DNA from: Legionellaceae bacterium
Lineage (GTDB): Bacteria > Pseudomonadota > Gammaproteobacteria > Legionellales > Legionellaceae
DNA length: 45,622 nt
NCBI GenBank assembly: GCA_947474165.1
Contig: CANJHO010000009.1
Coordinates: forward strand, 1 to 45,622
Direction: 5' to 3'
The notes under the pieces were generated by a model, which saw nothing but the letters and a program-made list of their open reading frames with translations, did not search any database and had not been told where the DNA came from. Both the position numbers and the translations under genes were made by a program. Positions 36,659 to 44,447 of the stretch are shown here, one piece after another; within the stretch, counting starts at the first letter, position 1, and each line of letters opens with the position of its first letter.

Positions 36659-37283
36659 GATCTAGAAATTTATTAAGTTCTTTTTCAACGCGTGTATTAT
36701 AATTTATCGCCCATACGTTTGTCTCGCTTGGTTCGACCTGTCCCTTTTGAGGCGCATCTGGATCGATGAAATCAGGATGCGCAAATACTCGTGCTGATCC
36801 TAGAATGGCAATACGCTGAATTTCTGCACTATCATAAAATTCTTTGATTTCCGATAGCGATTTAGGGTCTTCAGTCCCTTTTGAAGTAATTACAGACAAA
36901 TCGGGTTCTTTTTCTACACATGCTGTTGCTACTTCACATTTAACACCATCTTCATCAAATTTCATAATAAATCGATGATAAGAGGGCTCACCACTACAAA
37001 TCTGAATCATAGGCTCTTTAGTATAGGTACCCCCTTCAACAGCCGTATCAATTACAATTCGCCATGACTTTATATTAGCTTTTGAAGCTTTCTCACAATC
37101 AAGAAGCGGCTGGATATAAGTTTTAAAATCAGTCGATGCCTGCTTGGTTCCCTTGAGTTTCCCCAATGCATCAGCATTGCTTTCAAGGTGACTAATTGCC
37201 CTTAACATTGTACTATCATTCAGATCTAATTCATTTGGGTTGTGTTTTGAAATTTCTTTCAAGAGTTCTATTATTTTTCCCAT
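36659..37283 (-). pseudogene. N-terminal half of an IS-interrupted gene of unknown function
   Basis: An ATG with GGAG upstream starts a frame of 208 native residues (MGKIIELLKEISKHNPNELD onward) with no recognised domain and no signal peptide. At the GATC target the frame passes into the IS end and gains nine foreign codons and a stop at 36630-36632. Removing the IS and one GATC continues the frame as FLDPTTPNEETRHDK into 34933-34394, giving about 386 residues. It probably was one soluble, charged protein. Function unknown; horizontal or effector origin is possible given its location. Confidence 0.75.
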
Positions 37284-37645
37284 TTAAATCTCCAATTAAT
37301 GCACTATGCTTTAATTGTAGACCATGTTTGTAAACTTAAGTCATTTTGATGGTTTTTACAGAACCGACACTCCGCATCACAGTATTTTTTAGCTAAATAG
37401 ACGCCGGTGCGGCATGTCGGATAGAACCAGGGGGGCGGAGAGCAAAATATATTGTGGTGACGAGGGATAAAATATCTACAGCGAACAGTGGCGCTTCACA
37501 CCGATGAAAGATAAGAACGCCTTCTCCCAATGTTGGGAGAACCATTGCGCATAGTTTACGACATATTTTTTTTAAAGGACCTAAAACCCGCTATTTTGCT
37601 ATGGATTTTTTAATGGCGGGAACTGCTGATTGTAAAAAGTATTAT
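37284..37645. other. 362-bp intergenic gap
   Basis: No credible gene is present. The gap holds a 9-bp perfect hairpin with a 2-base loop (TTCTCCCAA at 37522-37530, TTGGGAGAA at 37533-37541). A poly-T run about 24 bases later (37565-37573) is too far to make a standard terminator. The promoter of the split gene should lie next to 37284-37380. Confidence 0.5.
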
Positions 37646-37936
37646 TTAACCGAATCGAAACGAGGCTAATTCTTTTTTAAAATCATCATGTAATGGCGCA
37701 ATAACTATACCCTGTTTGGCATAAATAGTTTCATATTCTCTGGAAATATCAAATCCATGAACCTGCTCAGTAATATCACGTATATCTTTTTGAGCCTTTT
37801 TTTCATCAAGAAGTTCTTTAGCTGCAAGAAGTCTGTCAAGGGTATTCGTTTGGCGTATCATTTGATTTCCAACAGCAAATAGACTTAGATCACAATAAAG
37901 TGAAGTTAGTGTGTTTTTTTTAAAAAATTTACGCAT
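37646..37936 (-). CDS. Small protein of unknown function
   Basis: The 96-residue product begins MRKFFKKNTLTSLYCDL, then has a helical, charged middle (about residues 33-60, rich in Lys, Glu and Asp) and ends FKKELASFRFG. The longer frame starting at 37975 adds 13 residues, but AAGGGG lies 6 bases before the ATG at 37936, so I prefer that start. No family is recognised and no clear membrane segment or cleavage site is seen. It lies alone between two gaps, on the same strand as the split gene. Confidence 0.55.
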   Translation of the reverse strand: MRKFFKKNTLTSLYCDLSLFAVGNQMIRQTNTLDRLLAAKELLDEKKAQKDIRDITEQVHGFDISREYETIYAKQGIVIAPLHDDFKKELASFRFG

Positions 37937-38219
37937 GAGAAGCCCCTTAAATATAATAATAAGAGCACACAACACCGCTTAATGAAAAGAGGCGTCATTG
38001 ACTCTTACGCTTAGCACTTGATTTAAATTTGGTAGCCAGCATCTTAGAAAAGCACGCCACTTCTAAGATACTCACTTCCACACAGATAAATTTTAACACA
38101 AAAAATACAAAAAATACAAAATCTACGGCAATCTAGAGCAATTCCCCATGTGAGTAGATCTTGCCTCAATAGCTTGGCTGTAATAAAGTATGCCGTATGC
38201 ACCTAATTAATGATGTCTC

Positions 38220-38900
38220 ATGAAACCATTCTGCATCGCATCAGCGATAGCAGCCATTGCACTGTTCGCCTATCTATTTCAATATAATGCGCCGGACATT
38301 ATTAATTGGATCAATACGTTAGGATGGCTTGCGCCTCTTTTTTTTATACTACTCTATTGTTTGGCAACGCTTCTATTCTTCCCAACGACCGCATTAACTT
38401 TAACCGGAGGCGCGCTATTTGGCCCTATTTATGGAACATTAATCAATTTATTAGGCGCAACCTTAGGTGCAACTTGTGCATTTTTCATCAGTCGGCACCT
38501 GATTTTTAACTGGCTTGCTGCAAAAAAAAATCACCGCATCAATGCACTCACTGCCAGTGTTGAACGTCGAGGTTGGCAACTCGTTGCCCTATTGCGCTTA
38601 GTCCCCATTATCCCGTTTAGCCTGGTCAACTATTGCTCAGGCGCCACACGAATAAAATTTAGCCATTATTTGATAGCCACTGTCATTTTCTTAATTCCAA
38701 CTGAAATTGTTTTTACTTATTGCGGTTTTGCTGGCATGAGCATCCTCACTCATCCAGCAAACTTCTACAAAAACACCAGTTTAATTGGTCTACTTTGTTT
38801 AGCATTATTATTGCTCATCTATATTCGATCTAAACGAAACCGTCTTCTGTTAACGCCTAATCCTTTATCAACCGCTCCTAATCATCAAGAAAATCTTTAA
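38220..38900 (+). CDS. TVP38/TMEM64 (DedA-like) membrane protein
   Basis: The 226-residue product is an inner-membrane protein of the TVP38/TMEM64/VTT family, whose members are linked to lipid scrambling or transport. It has about five hydrophobic segments. The family motifs are visible: FFPTTALTLTGGALFGPIYG (about residues 57-76) and the later LLRLVPIIPFSLVNYCSG (about 123-140) with conserved arginine, prolines and asparagine. The ribosome site is weak. Its 3' end overlaps the converging small gene by 23 bp. Confidence 0.88.
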   Translation: MKPFCIASAIAAIALFAYLFQYNAPDIINWINTLGWLAPLFFILLYCLATLLFFPTTALTLTGGALFGPIYGTLINLLGATLGATCAFFISRHLIFNWLAAKKNHRINALTASVERRGWQLVALLRLVPIIPFSLVNYCSGATRIKFSHYLIATVIFLIPTEIVFTYCGFAGMSILTHPANFYKNTSLIGLLCLALLLLIYIRSKRNRLLLTPNPLSTAPNHQENL

Positions 38901-39072
38901 GCTCATCCCGCAGGCGCCTTTCATCTAACAAATTTTCTAAACGCCTGCGAGCATCAACAGCAATGGAAGGGTCAAGGGCAGTCACGTCCCCCTCGCCTCC
39001 CACTACGACAACATCCTCTTCTTGTAAACCCAAATCCTTATCTTCCGAAATACCCTGAACCAAATCACTCAT
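38878..39072 (-). CDS. Small acidic protein, PA3496-like
   Basis: The 64-residue product is acidic and ends in a dense charged helix (DARRRLENLLDERRLRDELK then DFLDD). This resembles the conserved RR...LEExRLREEL...DD end of the PA3496-type family of short gammaproteobacterial proteins; the match is from memory and moderate. I chose the ATG at 39072, which has GAGGA upstream, over one seven codons earlier at 39093. Its last 23 bp overlap the end of the converging TVP38 gene. Confidence 0.6.
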   Translation of the reverse strand: MSDLVQGISEDKDLGLQEEDVVVVGGEGDVTALDPSIAVDARRRLENLLDERRLRDELKDFLDD

Positions 39073-39125
39073 ACCATCCTCACGAGTTGTCATTACAACT
39101 ATTTTTATTACAATATTAAATTTTC

Positions 39126-39139
39126 AAGGTATATACCTT
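39126..39139. promoter_or_regulatory. 14-bp perfect palindrome AAGGTATATACCTT
   Basis: AAGGTATATACCTT lies in the short gap between the small acidic gene and fthC, 54 bases upstream of the former, and is followed by ATTTTT. The same TATACCTT/AAGGTATA arms appear in the palindrome near 40236-40299. It could be an operator or a small terminator; the sequence alone does not decide. Confidence 0.35.
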
Positions 39140-39277
39140 ATTTTTCAAGCATTGCATAGTGTTTTTTTACAACAAAATAAACACAATACTAACAATAACT
39201 CATTGAACTATATGGGTCTGTCAGAGATAATCAATAGGAAACTCGATTAGATCCGTTGAGTATCTCTGAGGATCCCT

Positions 39278-39865
39278 ATGGCCGACCAATTTAAACAGGC
39301 ATTAAGATTAAGCTGCCAGCACATTCGAAAAAATTTATCGACGAGCTACCAGCAAAAAATTTCCCGAAAAATTTGCAATCGTATTCGAACATTAGAAAAA
39401 TATCGCTATGCCACGCGACTTGCACTTTATCAAGCAGTAAATGGCGAAATTGATTTAGGGGAGTTATGGCGTTCAGCACCTATGCAAGGTAAATATTGTT
39501 ATTTTCCAGCACTGAATGACGATCTCACCCTCTCTTTTTTACCCGCTACCCCCACATCACGCTTCCTTAAAAATAAATATGGCATTGAAGAGCCTGATAT
39601 TGGGCGAGAAGAGGCGATGGCGCCAGAACAACTTGATCTGATGATCCTTCCACTGGTAGCCGTTGATGAACAAGGAACACGGTTAGGGATGGGCGCTGGA
39701 TATTATGACCGAACCCTTGCCTGTCATCGTCCCCCACTACTCATCGGTGTTGCCTATGAATTTCAACGCCTATCATTTATAGAACCTGAAGCCTGGGATA
39801 TCCCACTTGATGTGGTGATAACAGAACACGCCATTTATTGGATGAATAAAACAATAGATACTTAA
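39278..39865 (+). CDS. fthC: 5-formyltetrahydrofolate cyclo-ligase
   Basis: This enzyme converts 5-formyl-THF to 5,10-methenyl-THF with ATP, rescuing a dead-end folate. The 195-residue product has the N-terminal lysine/arginine region for ATP (LRLSCQHIRKNL) and the family signature PLVAVDEQGTRLGMGAGYYDRTLA (about 129-152). It ends with the usual PLDVVITEHAIYW. GAGGATCCCT precedes the ATG. The gene abuts the converging PII gene end to end with no gap. Confidence 0.94.
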   Translation: MADQFKQALRLSCQHIRKNLSTSYQQKISRKICNRIRTLEKYRYATRLALYQAVNGEIDLGELWRSAPMQGKYCYFPALNDDLTLSFLPATPTSRFLKNKYGIEEPDIGREEAMAPEQLDLMILPLVAVDEQGTRLGMGAGYYDRTLACHRPPLLIGVAYEFQRLSFIEPEAWDIPLDVVITEHAIYWMNKTIDT

Positions 39866-40204
39866 CTATAAGGCATCCTCACCCACCTCAGCCGTTCGTA
39901 TTCTCACAACTTGTTGCAATTCATGCACAAAAATTTTGCCATCCCCTATTTTCCCCGTATAAGCCGCTTTGCAAATTGCATCGATAGCACTTTCTACCAT
40001 ATTGTCTGGTAAGGCCAATTCTATTTTTATTTTAGGCAAGAAGTCGACCACATATTCCGCTCCTCGATAAAGTTCCGTATGGCCTTTTTGACGACCAAAC
40101 CCTCGCGTTTCAGAAATAGTAATCCCCGGCACGCCAATTTCCATCAAGGCCTGATGAACATCATCCAGTTTAAATGGTTTGATAATGGCAGTGATCATTT
40201 TCAT
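39866..40204 (-). CDS. Nitrogen regulatory protein PII (GlnB/GlnK family)
   Basis: PII proteins sense 2-oxoglutarate and ATP/ADP and relay nitrogen status. The 112-residue length is exact for the family. It shows the start IIKPFKLDDVHQAL, the T-loop with the uridylylation tyrosine in RGAEYVVDFLPK (about residue 51), and the ATP-binding GKIGDGKIFV. No amtB neighbour is seen, so GlnB fits better than GlnK, but the sequence does not separate them. Upstream lies a 64-bp nested palindrome. Confidence 0.95.
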   Translation of the reverse strand: MKMITAIIKPFKLDDVHQALMEIGVPGITISETRGFGRQKGHTELYRGAEYVVDFLPKIKIELALPDNMVESAIDAICKAAYTGKIGDGKIFVHELQQVVRIRTAEVGEDAL

Positions 40205-40235
40205 TTATTCGCACCTTTTTAATAAAACAAGATAG

Positions 40236-40299
40236 TATACCTTCCCGAGATGGGTTTTAGGTTTGCATGCAAACCTAAAACCCATCTGTGAAAGGTATA
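40236..40299. repeat. 64-bp nested palindrome between the PII gene and ubiK
   Basis: The central 40 bp (40248-40287) are a perfect palindrome with no loop: AGATGGGTTTTAGGTTTGCA followed by its exact complement. Outside it, after 4 unpaired bases on each side, TATACCTT (40236-40243) pairs with AAGGTATA (40292-40299). It occupies the shared upstream region of two divergent genes. No poly-T tract follows, so it is not a standard terminator. Confidence 0.85.
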
Positions 40300-40387
40300 G
40301 CTTAGAATTCTTAAAAAGAATAACATACTAAGGATCGGGGAAAAAATAAATGAGCCCCCTCCCCCCCTCATTAATTAGGAGTAGCTT

Positions 40388-40657
40388 ATGTTTGACCCAA
40401 AAAACTTTGAAGATTTGGCAAAAAAACTCTATACCGCATTGCCCTCCAGTCTACAGAATTTTGAAAATGAGATTCAACTAAAATTCAAAGAAATATTGAA
40501 CGCGGCATTCACCCGTATGGATTTGGTAACCCGTGAAGAATTTGATGTACAAATTAAGGTACTGGCTCGTACTCGTGAAAAATTGGAGGCATTAGAAGCA
40601 AGTCTTCAACCCCTCATCGACAAAAAACCTAAGAAAAATAAAAAATCGATAGACTAA
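40388..40657 (+). CDS. ubiK: Ubiquinone biosynthesis accessory factor UbiK
   Basis: UbiK (YqiC family, formerly BMFP domain) is a small coiled-coil protein that helps assemble the soluble ubiquinone biosynthesis complex with UbiJ. The 89-residue product starts MFDPKNFEDLAKKLYTALP and has the typical MDLVTREEFDVQIKVLARTR coiled-coil motif (about 44-63). A lysine-rich tail ends it. A good ribosome site (AGGAGTAGCTT) precedes the ATG. comM follows 62 bp downstream. Confidence 0.9.
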   Translation: MFDPKNFEDLAKKLYTALPSSLQNFENEIQLKFKEILNAAFTRMDLVTREEFDVQIKVLARTREKLEALEASLQPLIDKKPKKNKKSID

Positions 40658-40719
40658 GGATCGCCTCCTGAAGCGCTATCGAGTAGAATGAACGTCCAAC
40701 CTCGAAAAGAGCTTTACCC

Positions 40720-42231
40720 ATGAGTCTTGCAATTAGCAAAACACGAAGTGCTATCGGCATCCACGCGCAATCCGTCTCTGTAGAAGTTCATTTATCCAAT
40801 GGACTACCCGGCTTCACCATTGTGGGGCTTCCCGAAACCGCCATCAAGGAAAGCCGCGAAAGAGTGCGCAGCGCCATCCTCAATAGCCAATTCGAATTTC
40901 CTTACCGTAAAATTACGGTTAATCTTGCGCCAGCCGATTTACCCAAAACAGGCAGTGGTTTTGATTTACCCATAGCCCTTGGCATTCTTGCGGCCTCAGG
41001 CCAAGTCCCGCTGGAAAAATTAGCCACGCATGAATTTATTGGGGAACTGGCACTGGACGGTAACCTTCGTGGTGTCACAGGTATTATTCCTGTTGTCTTG
41101 GCGGCCCACCGTGCTGAACAACACTTAATTATTGCAACGGCCAATGCAGAGGAGGCTTCTCTGGCCGGCCACGAACAAATCTATTCTGCCGGTAGTTTAC
41201 GCGCCGTCTGCAGCTATCTCTGTCAAAACACCCCGCTATCGTCATTGCCTAAGCGCCCTGACATCGACAACCAGGATAACTCACTCGACTGGTCTGATGT
41301 CAAAGGTCAACACCATGCCAAACATGCCATGGAAATTGCTGCTTGCGGGGGGCATAGTATTTTATTAAGTGGGCCCCCTGGGAGTGGCAAAACGATGTTA
41401 GCAAAACGCTTCAGCACCCTATTGCCCGAACTATCTGAAACCGAGGCCCTAGAATGCGCTGCAATCAACTCCATTCGTGGAAAACTCACCCATTTTAAGA
41501 ACTGGCGCCAGCCCCCTTTTCGATCACCCCACCACACCGCCTCACCAGTCGCCCTGGTGGGTGGGGGCAATCCTCCAAAGCCTGGTGAAATCTCACTGGC
41601 CCATCATGGTATTTTATTCTTAGATGAACTCCCAGAGTTCCATCGACACGTACTCGAAACCCTAAGAGAACCGCTAGAATCTGGTAATGTTTGTATCTCA
41701 AGAGCTGCCATACAAATGGAATTTCCGGCCCGTTTTCAATTGCTAGCCGCCATGAATCCTTGCCCTTGTGGGCAATGGGGAAACCCTAAAGCCACCTGTC
41801 TCTGCTCACCTGATAAAATAAATCGCTATCTTTCCAAGCTATCAGCCCCCCTACTGGACCGAATTGATATGCAAATTATGGTCCAAGCCCTGTCTTCGGA
41901 GGAATTAATTAAGCCGCATCACATCACAACCCCTGAAAGCCCTAAGATTAGAGCCCTCGTTAGCGAAACACGCCGACGCCAAATGAATCGTCAAGGATGC
42001 ATCAATGCCCATCTCACAGCCAAAGATTGTGAAGCAGTTTGTGATTTGGGAGAAACAGAGCAAGCATTTCTAGGCCAGGCTTTAAGCCGACTTAAATTAT
42101 CCGCCCGGGCATTTCATCGGCTATTAAAAGTAGCCCGCACCATTGCAGATATGCGCAAGGCAGACAAAGCGGAATTATCAGATTTACAACAAGCCTTGTC
42201 GTTTAAACAAACCTTACAAGCCCCATTGTGA
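40720..42231 (+). CDS. comM: Branch-migration helicase ComM (YifB family)
   Basis: ComM is a hexameric AAA+ helicase that promotes branch migration during natural transformation. The 503-residue product has the N-terminal Lon-like ChlI domain (about 1-170), Walker A (LSGPPGSGKTMLAKR, about 215-230) and Walker B (GILFLDELPEF, about 303). A zinc-finger-like CPCGQWGNPKATCLC near residue 348 precedes a C-terminal Mg-chelatase domain. AAAAGAG precedes the ATG. It abuts the converging pyrB. Its presence fits a naturally competent lineage, as Legionella is. Confidence 0.95.
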   Translation: MSLAISKTRSAIGIHAQSVSVEVHLSNGLPGFTIVGLPETAIKESRERVRSAILNSQFEFPYRKITVNLAPADLPKTGSGFDLPIALGILAASGQVPLEKLATHEFIGELALDGNLRGVTGIIPVVLAAHRAEQHLIIATANAEEASLAGHEQIYSAGSLRAVCSYLCQNTPLSSLPKRPDIDNQDNSLDWSDVKGQHHAKHAMEIAACGGHSILLSGPPGSGKTMLAKRFSTLLPELSETEALECAAINSIRGKLTHFKNWRQPPFRSPHHTASPVALVGGGNPPKPGEISLAHHGILFLDELPEFHRHVLETLREPLESGNVCISRAAIQMEFPARFQLLAAMNPCPCGQWGNPKATCLCSPDKINRYLSKLSAPLLDRIDMQIMVQALSSEELIKPHHITTPESPKIRALVSETRRRQMNRQGCINAHLTAKDCEAVCDLGETEQAFLGQALSRLKLSARAFHRLLKVARTIADMRKADKAELSDLQQALSFKQTLQAPL

Positions 42232-43122
42232 TCACTGACATAGGCACTCGAGGATCGCCATGCGCATGAAAACCCCATTGCTTACCTGTTGTAAAATACA
42301 AGACTGTGGGCCATCAGCAACCTCACTGTCAATTTCTACGCCACGGTTAATGGGTCCGGGATGCAGGATCATCGCATCTTTTTTTGCATAAGTAAGCGTT
42401 TCAGCGGTTAATGCATAGTCTCGTCGATAACTTGCCAAATCAAGTGTTTCACTCACACCTAATCGCTCACGTTGCACTCGCAAACAAATTACCACATCCG
42501 CCCCATGAAGGCCTTCTTTTAAAGAGGTCGTCATGTGACCATAATGAAGTGCTGAAGGTTGCCAAATCTTAGGCGCTATTAGCCTTAATTCGCCTATTTT
42601 AAGTTTTGCTGAAATACACTGCAACGAATTGGCCACACGTGAATGACGAATATCACCCACAATCGCTAACTGAAGTCCCTCGAGATCTGGTTTTTTCTCA
42701 ACGATGGTCATGATATCCAACATGGCTTGGCTGGGATGTGCATGGGCGCCATCACCCGCATTGATAATCCGTATCCCAGGTCCACACGTCTCTGCCAAAC
42801 GCTGTGGCAAGCCTTCTTGCACATGACGAATAACAAATAACTTGATCCCCATCGCGGCTAAAGTCCTCACGGTGTCCTCAATAACCTCCCCTTTACTTTC
42901 AGAGGAGCTTTGCAACTCAAGGTTCACCACAGGCATCCCTAATTGCCGTGCTGCCAATTCAAAACTCACACGTGTGCGCGTGCTGTTTTCATAAAATAAA
43001 TGAACCACAGGGAACTTTGAATAATGGGGATAACTGTCATGGTTTTTAAAATACAATGCGCGCTGAATGAGCGCATCAATATCATGATGAGATAGGGTAT
43101 CAATATCTAAAAAATGCTTCAT
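42232..43122 (-). CDS. pyrB: Aspartate carbamoyltransferase catalytic chain PyrB
   Basis: PyrB joins carbamoyl phosphate and aspartate in the first committed step of pyrimidine synthesis. The 296-residue product has the carbamoyl phosphate site ENSTRTRVSFE (about 45-55), the HAHPSQAMLD motif (about 127-136) and HPGPINRGVE near the end. No pyrI follows, so it may act without the E. coli-type regulatory chain. Its start overlaps the yqgF stop by 4 bp, a common pyrB-yqgF-yqgE arrangement. Confidence 0.96.
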   Translation of the reverse strand: MKHFLDIDTLSHHDIDALIQRALYFKNHDSYPHYSKFPVVHLFYENSTRTRVSFELAARQLGMPVVNLELQSSSESKGEVIEDTVRTLAAMGIKLFVIRHVQEGLPQRLAETCGPGIRIINAGDGAHAHPSQAMLDIMTIVEKKPDLEGLQLAIVGDIRHSRVANSLQCISAKLKIGELRLIAPKIWQPSALHYGHMTTSLKEGLHGADVVICLRVQRERLGVSETLDLASYRRDYALTAETLTYAKKDAMILHPGPINRGVEIDSEVADGPQSCILQQVSNGVFMRMAILECLCQ

Positions 43123-43553
43123 GCGTCCCCGTTAGGATGTATACCATGCAACCACTGCTCAAGGATGATGCAGGCAGCAATGCTGTCAATTTCGGAATTT
43201 TTAATATTACGATATCCGCCCTCTGCAAACAAATACGCCCGCGCTTCGACGGTGGTTAACCGCTCATCAACACGATGGACAGGAAGTGAAAAACGTCGAC
43301 GTAATTGACGTGCGAAGCCTTTGGAGGCTGCCGTCGTATATTGTTCGGTGTCGTCAATGCAGGTCGGCAACCCCACCACTAAAGCGAGCGGGCTCCATTG
43401 ATTTAGCAATTTTTCAACCTCAGCCCAGTTGGGAACGCCTAATTTTGCATCCAAGGTGGACAATGGCGATGCAGTCCCAGTCAGTGTCTGACCGACAGCC
43501 ACGCCAATCCGTTTAAATCCGAAATCAAAACCAAGGTATATCCCTTCAGGCAT
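43119..43553 (-). CDS. yqgF/ruvX: Holliday junction resolvase-like protein YqgF (RuvX)
   Basis: YqgF is an RNase H-fold nuclease implicated in processing 16S rRNA precursors. The 144-residue product has the first catalytic aspartate in YLGFDFGFKRIGVAVG (about 5-20), then LVVGLPTCIDD, VDERLTTVEA and the last aspartate in NSEIDSIAACIILEQWL. The frame extends six codons to a TTG at 43571, but AGGGG lies 6 bases before the ATG at 43553. It overlaps yqgE by 8 bp and pyrB by 4 bp. Confidence 0.94.
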   Translation of the reverse strand: MPEGIYLGFDFGFKRIGVAVGQTLTGTASPLSTLDAKLGVPNWAEVEKLLNQWSPLALVVGLPTCIDDTEQYTTAASKGFARQLRRRFSLPVHRVDERLTTVEARAYLFAEGGYRNIKNSEIDSIAACIILEQWLHGIHPNGDA

Positions 43554-44109
43554 GACCAGCCCCTGGAACAAATTGATCCATTTTTACACCCATCGTCAAA
43601 CCAGCATACTCCCAGCGCTCATCAAAAGGAACCTCATACAAGATCTCTGCCTTGTAAGGACAAACCAACCAAGATCCATCCAAAATTTCTTGATCCAATT
43701 GGTTCTCTCGCCAACCCACATAACCTAGGGCCACTAAAACATCCTTAGGGCCGACATCTTCAGCTATCGCGCGAATAATATCATTGGAGGTGGTTACCGT
43801 CACGTCTTCACGCAACGAAAGGCTCGAGCGCCACCCTCCAAAAGGGCGGTGAATCACAAATCCTCGCTCAGGTTGTATAGGACCACCGAATAAAAGGGGC
43901 ATCCGATTGGTTTCAACATGGATAGGCTCGATATGCAATTGATCAAAAACCAAGCCCAATGGAAATTGCATGGGCCTATTAATGATCAAACCCACGGTGC
44001 CTTGAATTTGATGCTCACACACATAGATCACTGACTTTTCAAACAACGGGTTACCCTGCGAAGGCGTAGCAACCAATAGATTGTTCGCCAGCAGTGTATT
44101 TAGTCCCAT
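43546..44109 (-). CDS. yqgE: YqgE/AlgH family protein
   Basis: The 187-residue product is a UPF0301 (YqgE/AlgH) protein, of unclear molecular function. Conserved stretches are LLVATPSQGNPLFEKSVIYV (about 11-30), GTVGLIINRP, FGGPIQPERGFVIH and ALGYVGWRENQLDQEI followed by GSWLV. Its length is normal. GAAGGGGGAAAAC precedes the ATG. It is the first gene of the yqgE-yqgF-pyrB run, all overlapping by a few bases, so the three are likely co-expressed. Confidence 0.95.
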   Translation of the reverse strand: MGLNTLLANNLLVATPSQGNPLFEKSVIYVCEHQIQGTVGLIINRPMQFPLGLVFDQLHIEPIHVETNRMPLLFGGPIQPERGFVIHRPFGGWRSSLSLREDVTVTTSNDIIRAIAEDVGPKDVLVALGYVGWRENQLDQEILDGSWLVCPYKAEILYEVPFDERWEYAGLTMGVKMDQFVPGAGHA

Positions 44110-44191
44110 GTTTTCCCCCTTCTTCCATGTCTCTCCATGTAATTATATACCAATAAATGACATATCGTTTTTAGACGCGCCGCTTGACAGA

Positions 44192-44377
44192 GCTAAATCA
44201 TGTGTGACAAAAATTAAACCATCTTTTTAATCCCAGGGTTCTTTGGCTATTTTATAAACCTTTGAAAGGCAAGGATGCCTTTCAAGAGCGACATGGATGT
44301 GGCTAGCGTGTTTATAAAATAGCCAAAGAACCCTGGGATTAAAAAGATGGTTTAATTTTTGTCACACATGATTTAGC
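44192..44377. repeat. Perfect 68-bp inverted repeat with a nested hairpin
   Basis: Bases 44192-44259 and 44310-44377 are exact reverse complements over 68 bp, separated by 50 bp. The spacer contains a further 10-bp stem, TTGAAAGGCA and TGCCTTTCAA around AGGA. It holds no gene and lies between yqgE and the last gene, just before that gene's candidate promoter. The perfect match implies recent formation, mobility or gene conversion between the arms. No target duplication was identified. Confidence 0.9.
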
Positions 44378-44386
44378 CCTCCCCTC

Positions 44387-44415
44387 TTGAGTTCAATAAC
44401 ACAAGGCAGTACAGT
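44387..44415 (+). promoter_or_regulatory. Candidate sigma-70 promoter
   Basis: TTGAGT (44387-44392) and TACAGT (44410-44415) are 17 bases apart and lie 32 bases upstream of the ATG at 44448. It starts 10 bases after the end of the long inverted repeat. Confidence 0.45.
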
Positions 44416-44447
44416 GATGATTTTATTGACAACCATAGGGAATAGCC

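Noticed and set aside
37522..37541. Hairpin TTCTCCCAA/TTGGGAGAA considered as a terminator
   Set aside because: The nearest T run is about 24 bases away, so it does not form a standard intrinsic terminator; noted only as a hairpin.
39094..39277. Possible 6S RNA upstream of fthC
   Set aside because: 6S RNA often precedes this gene in gammaproteobacteria, but the 184-bp gap lacks a long, interrupted hairpin of the right kind.
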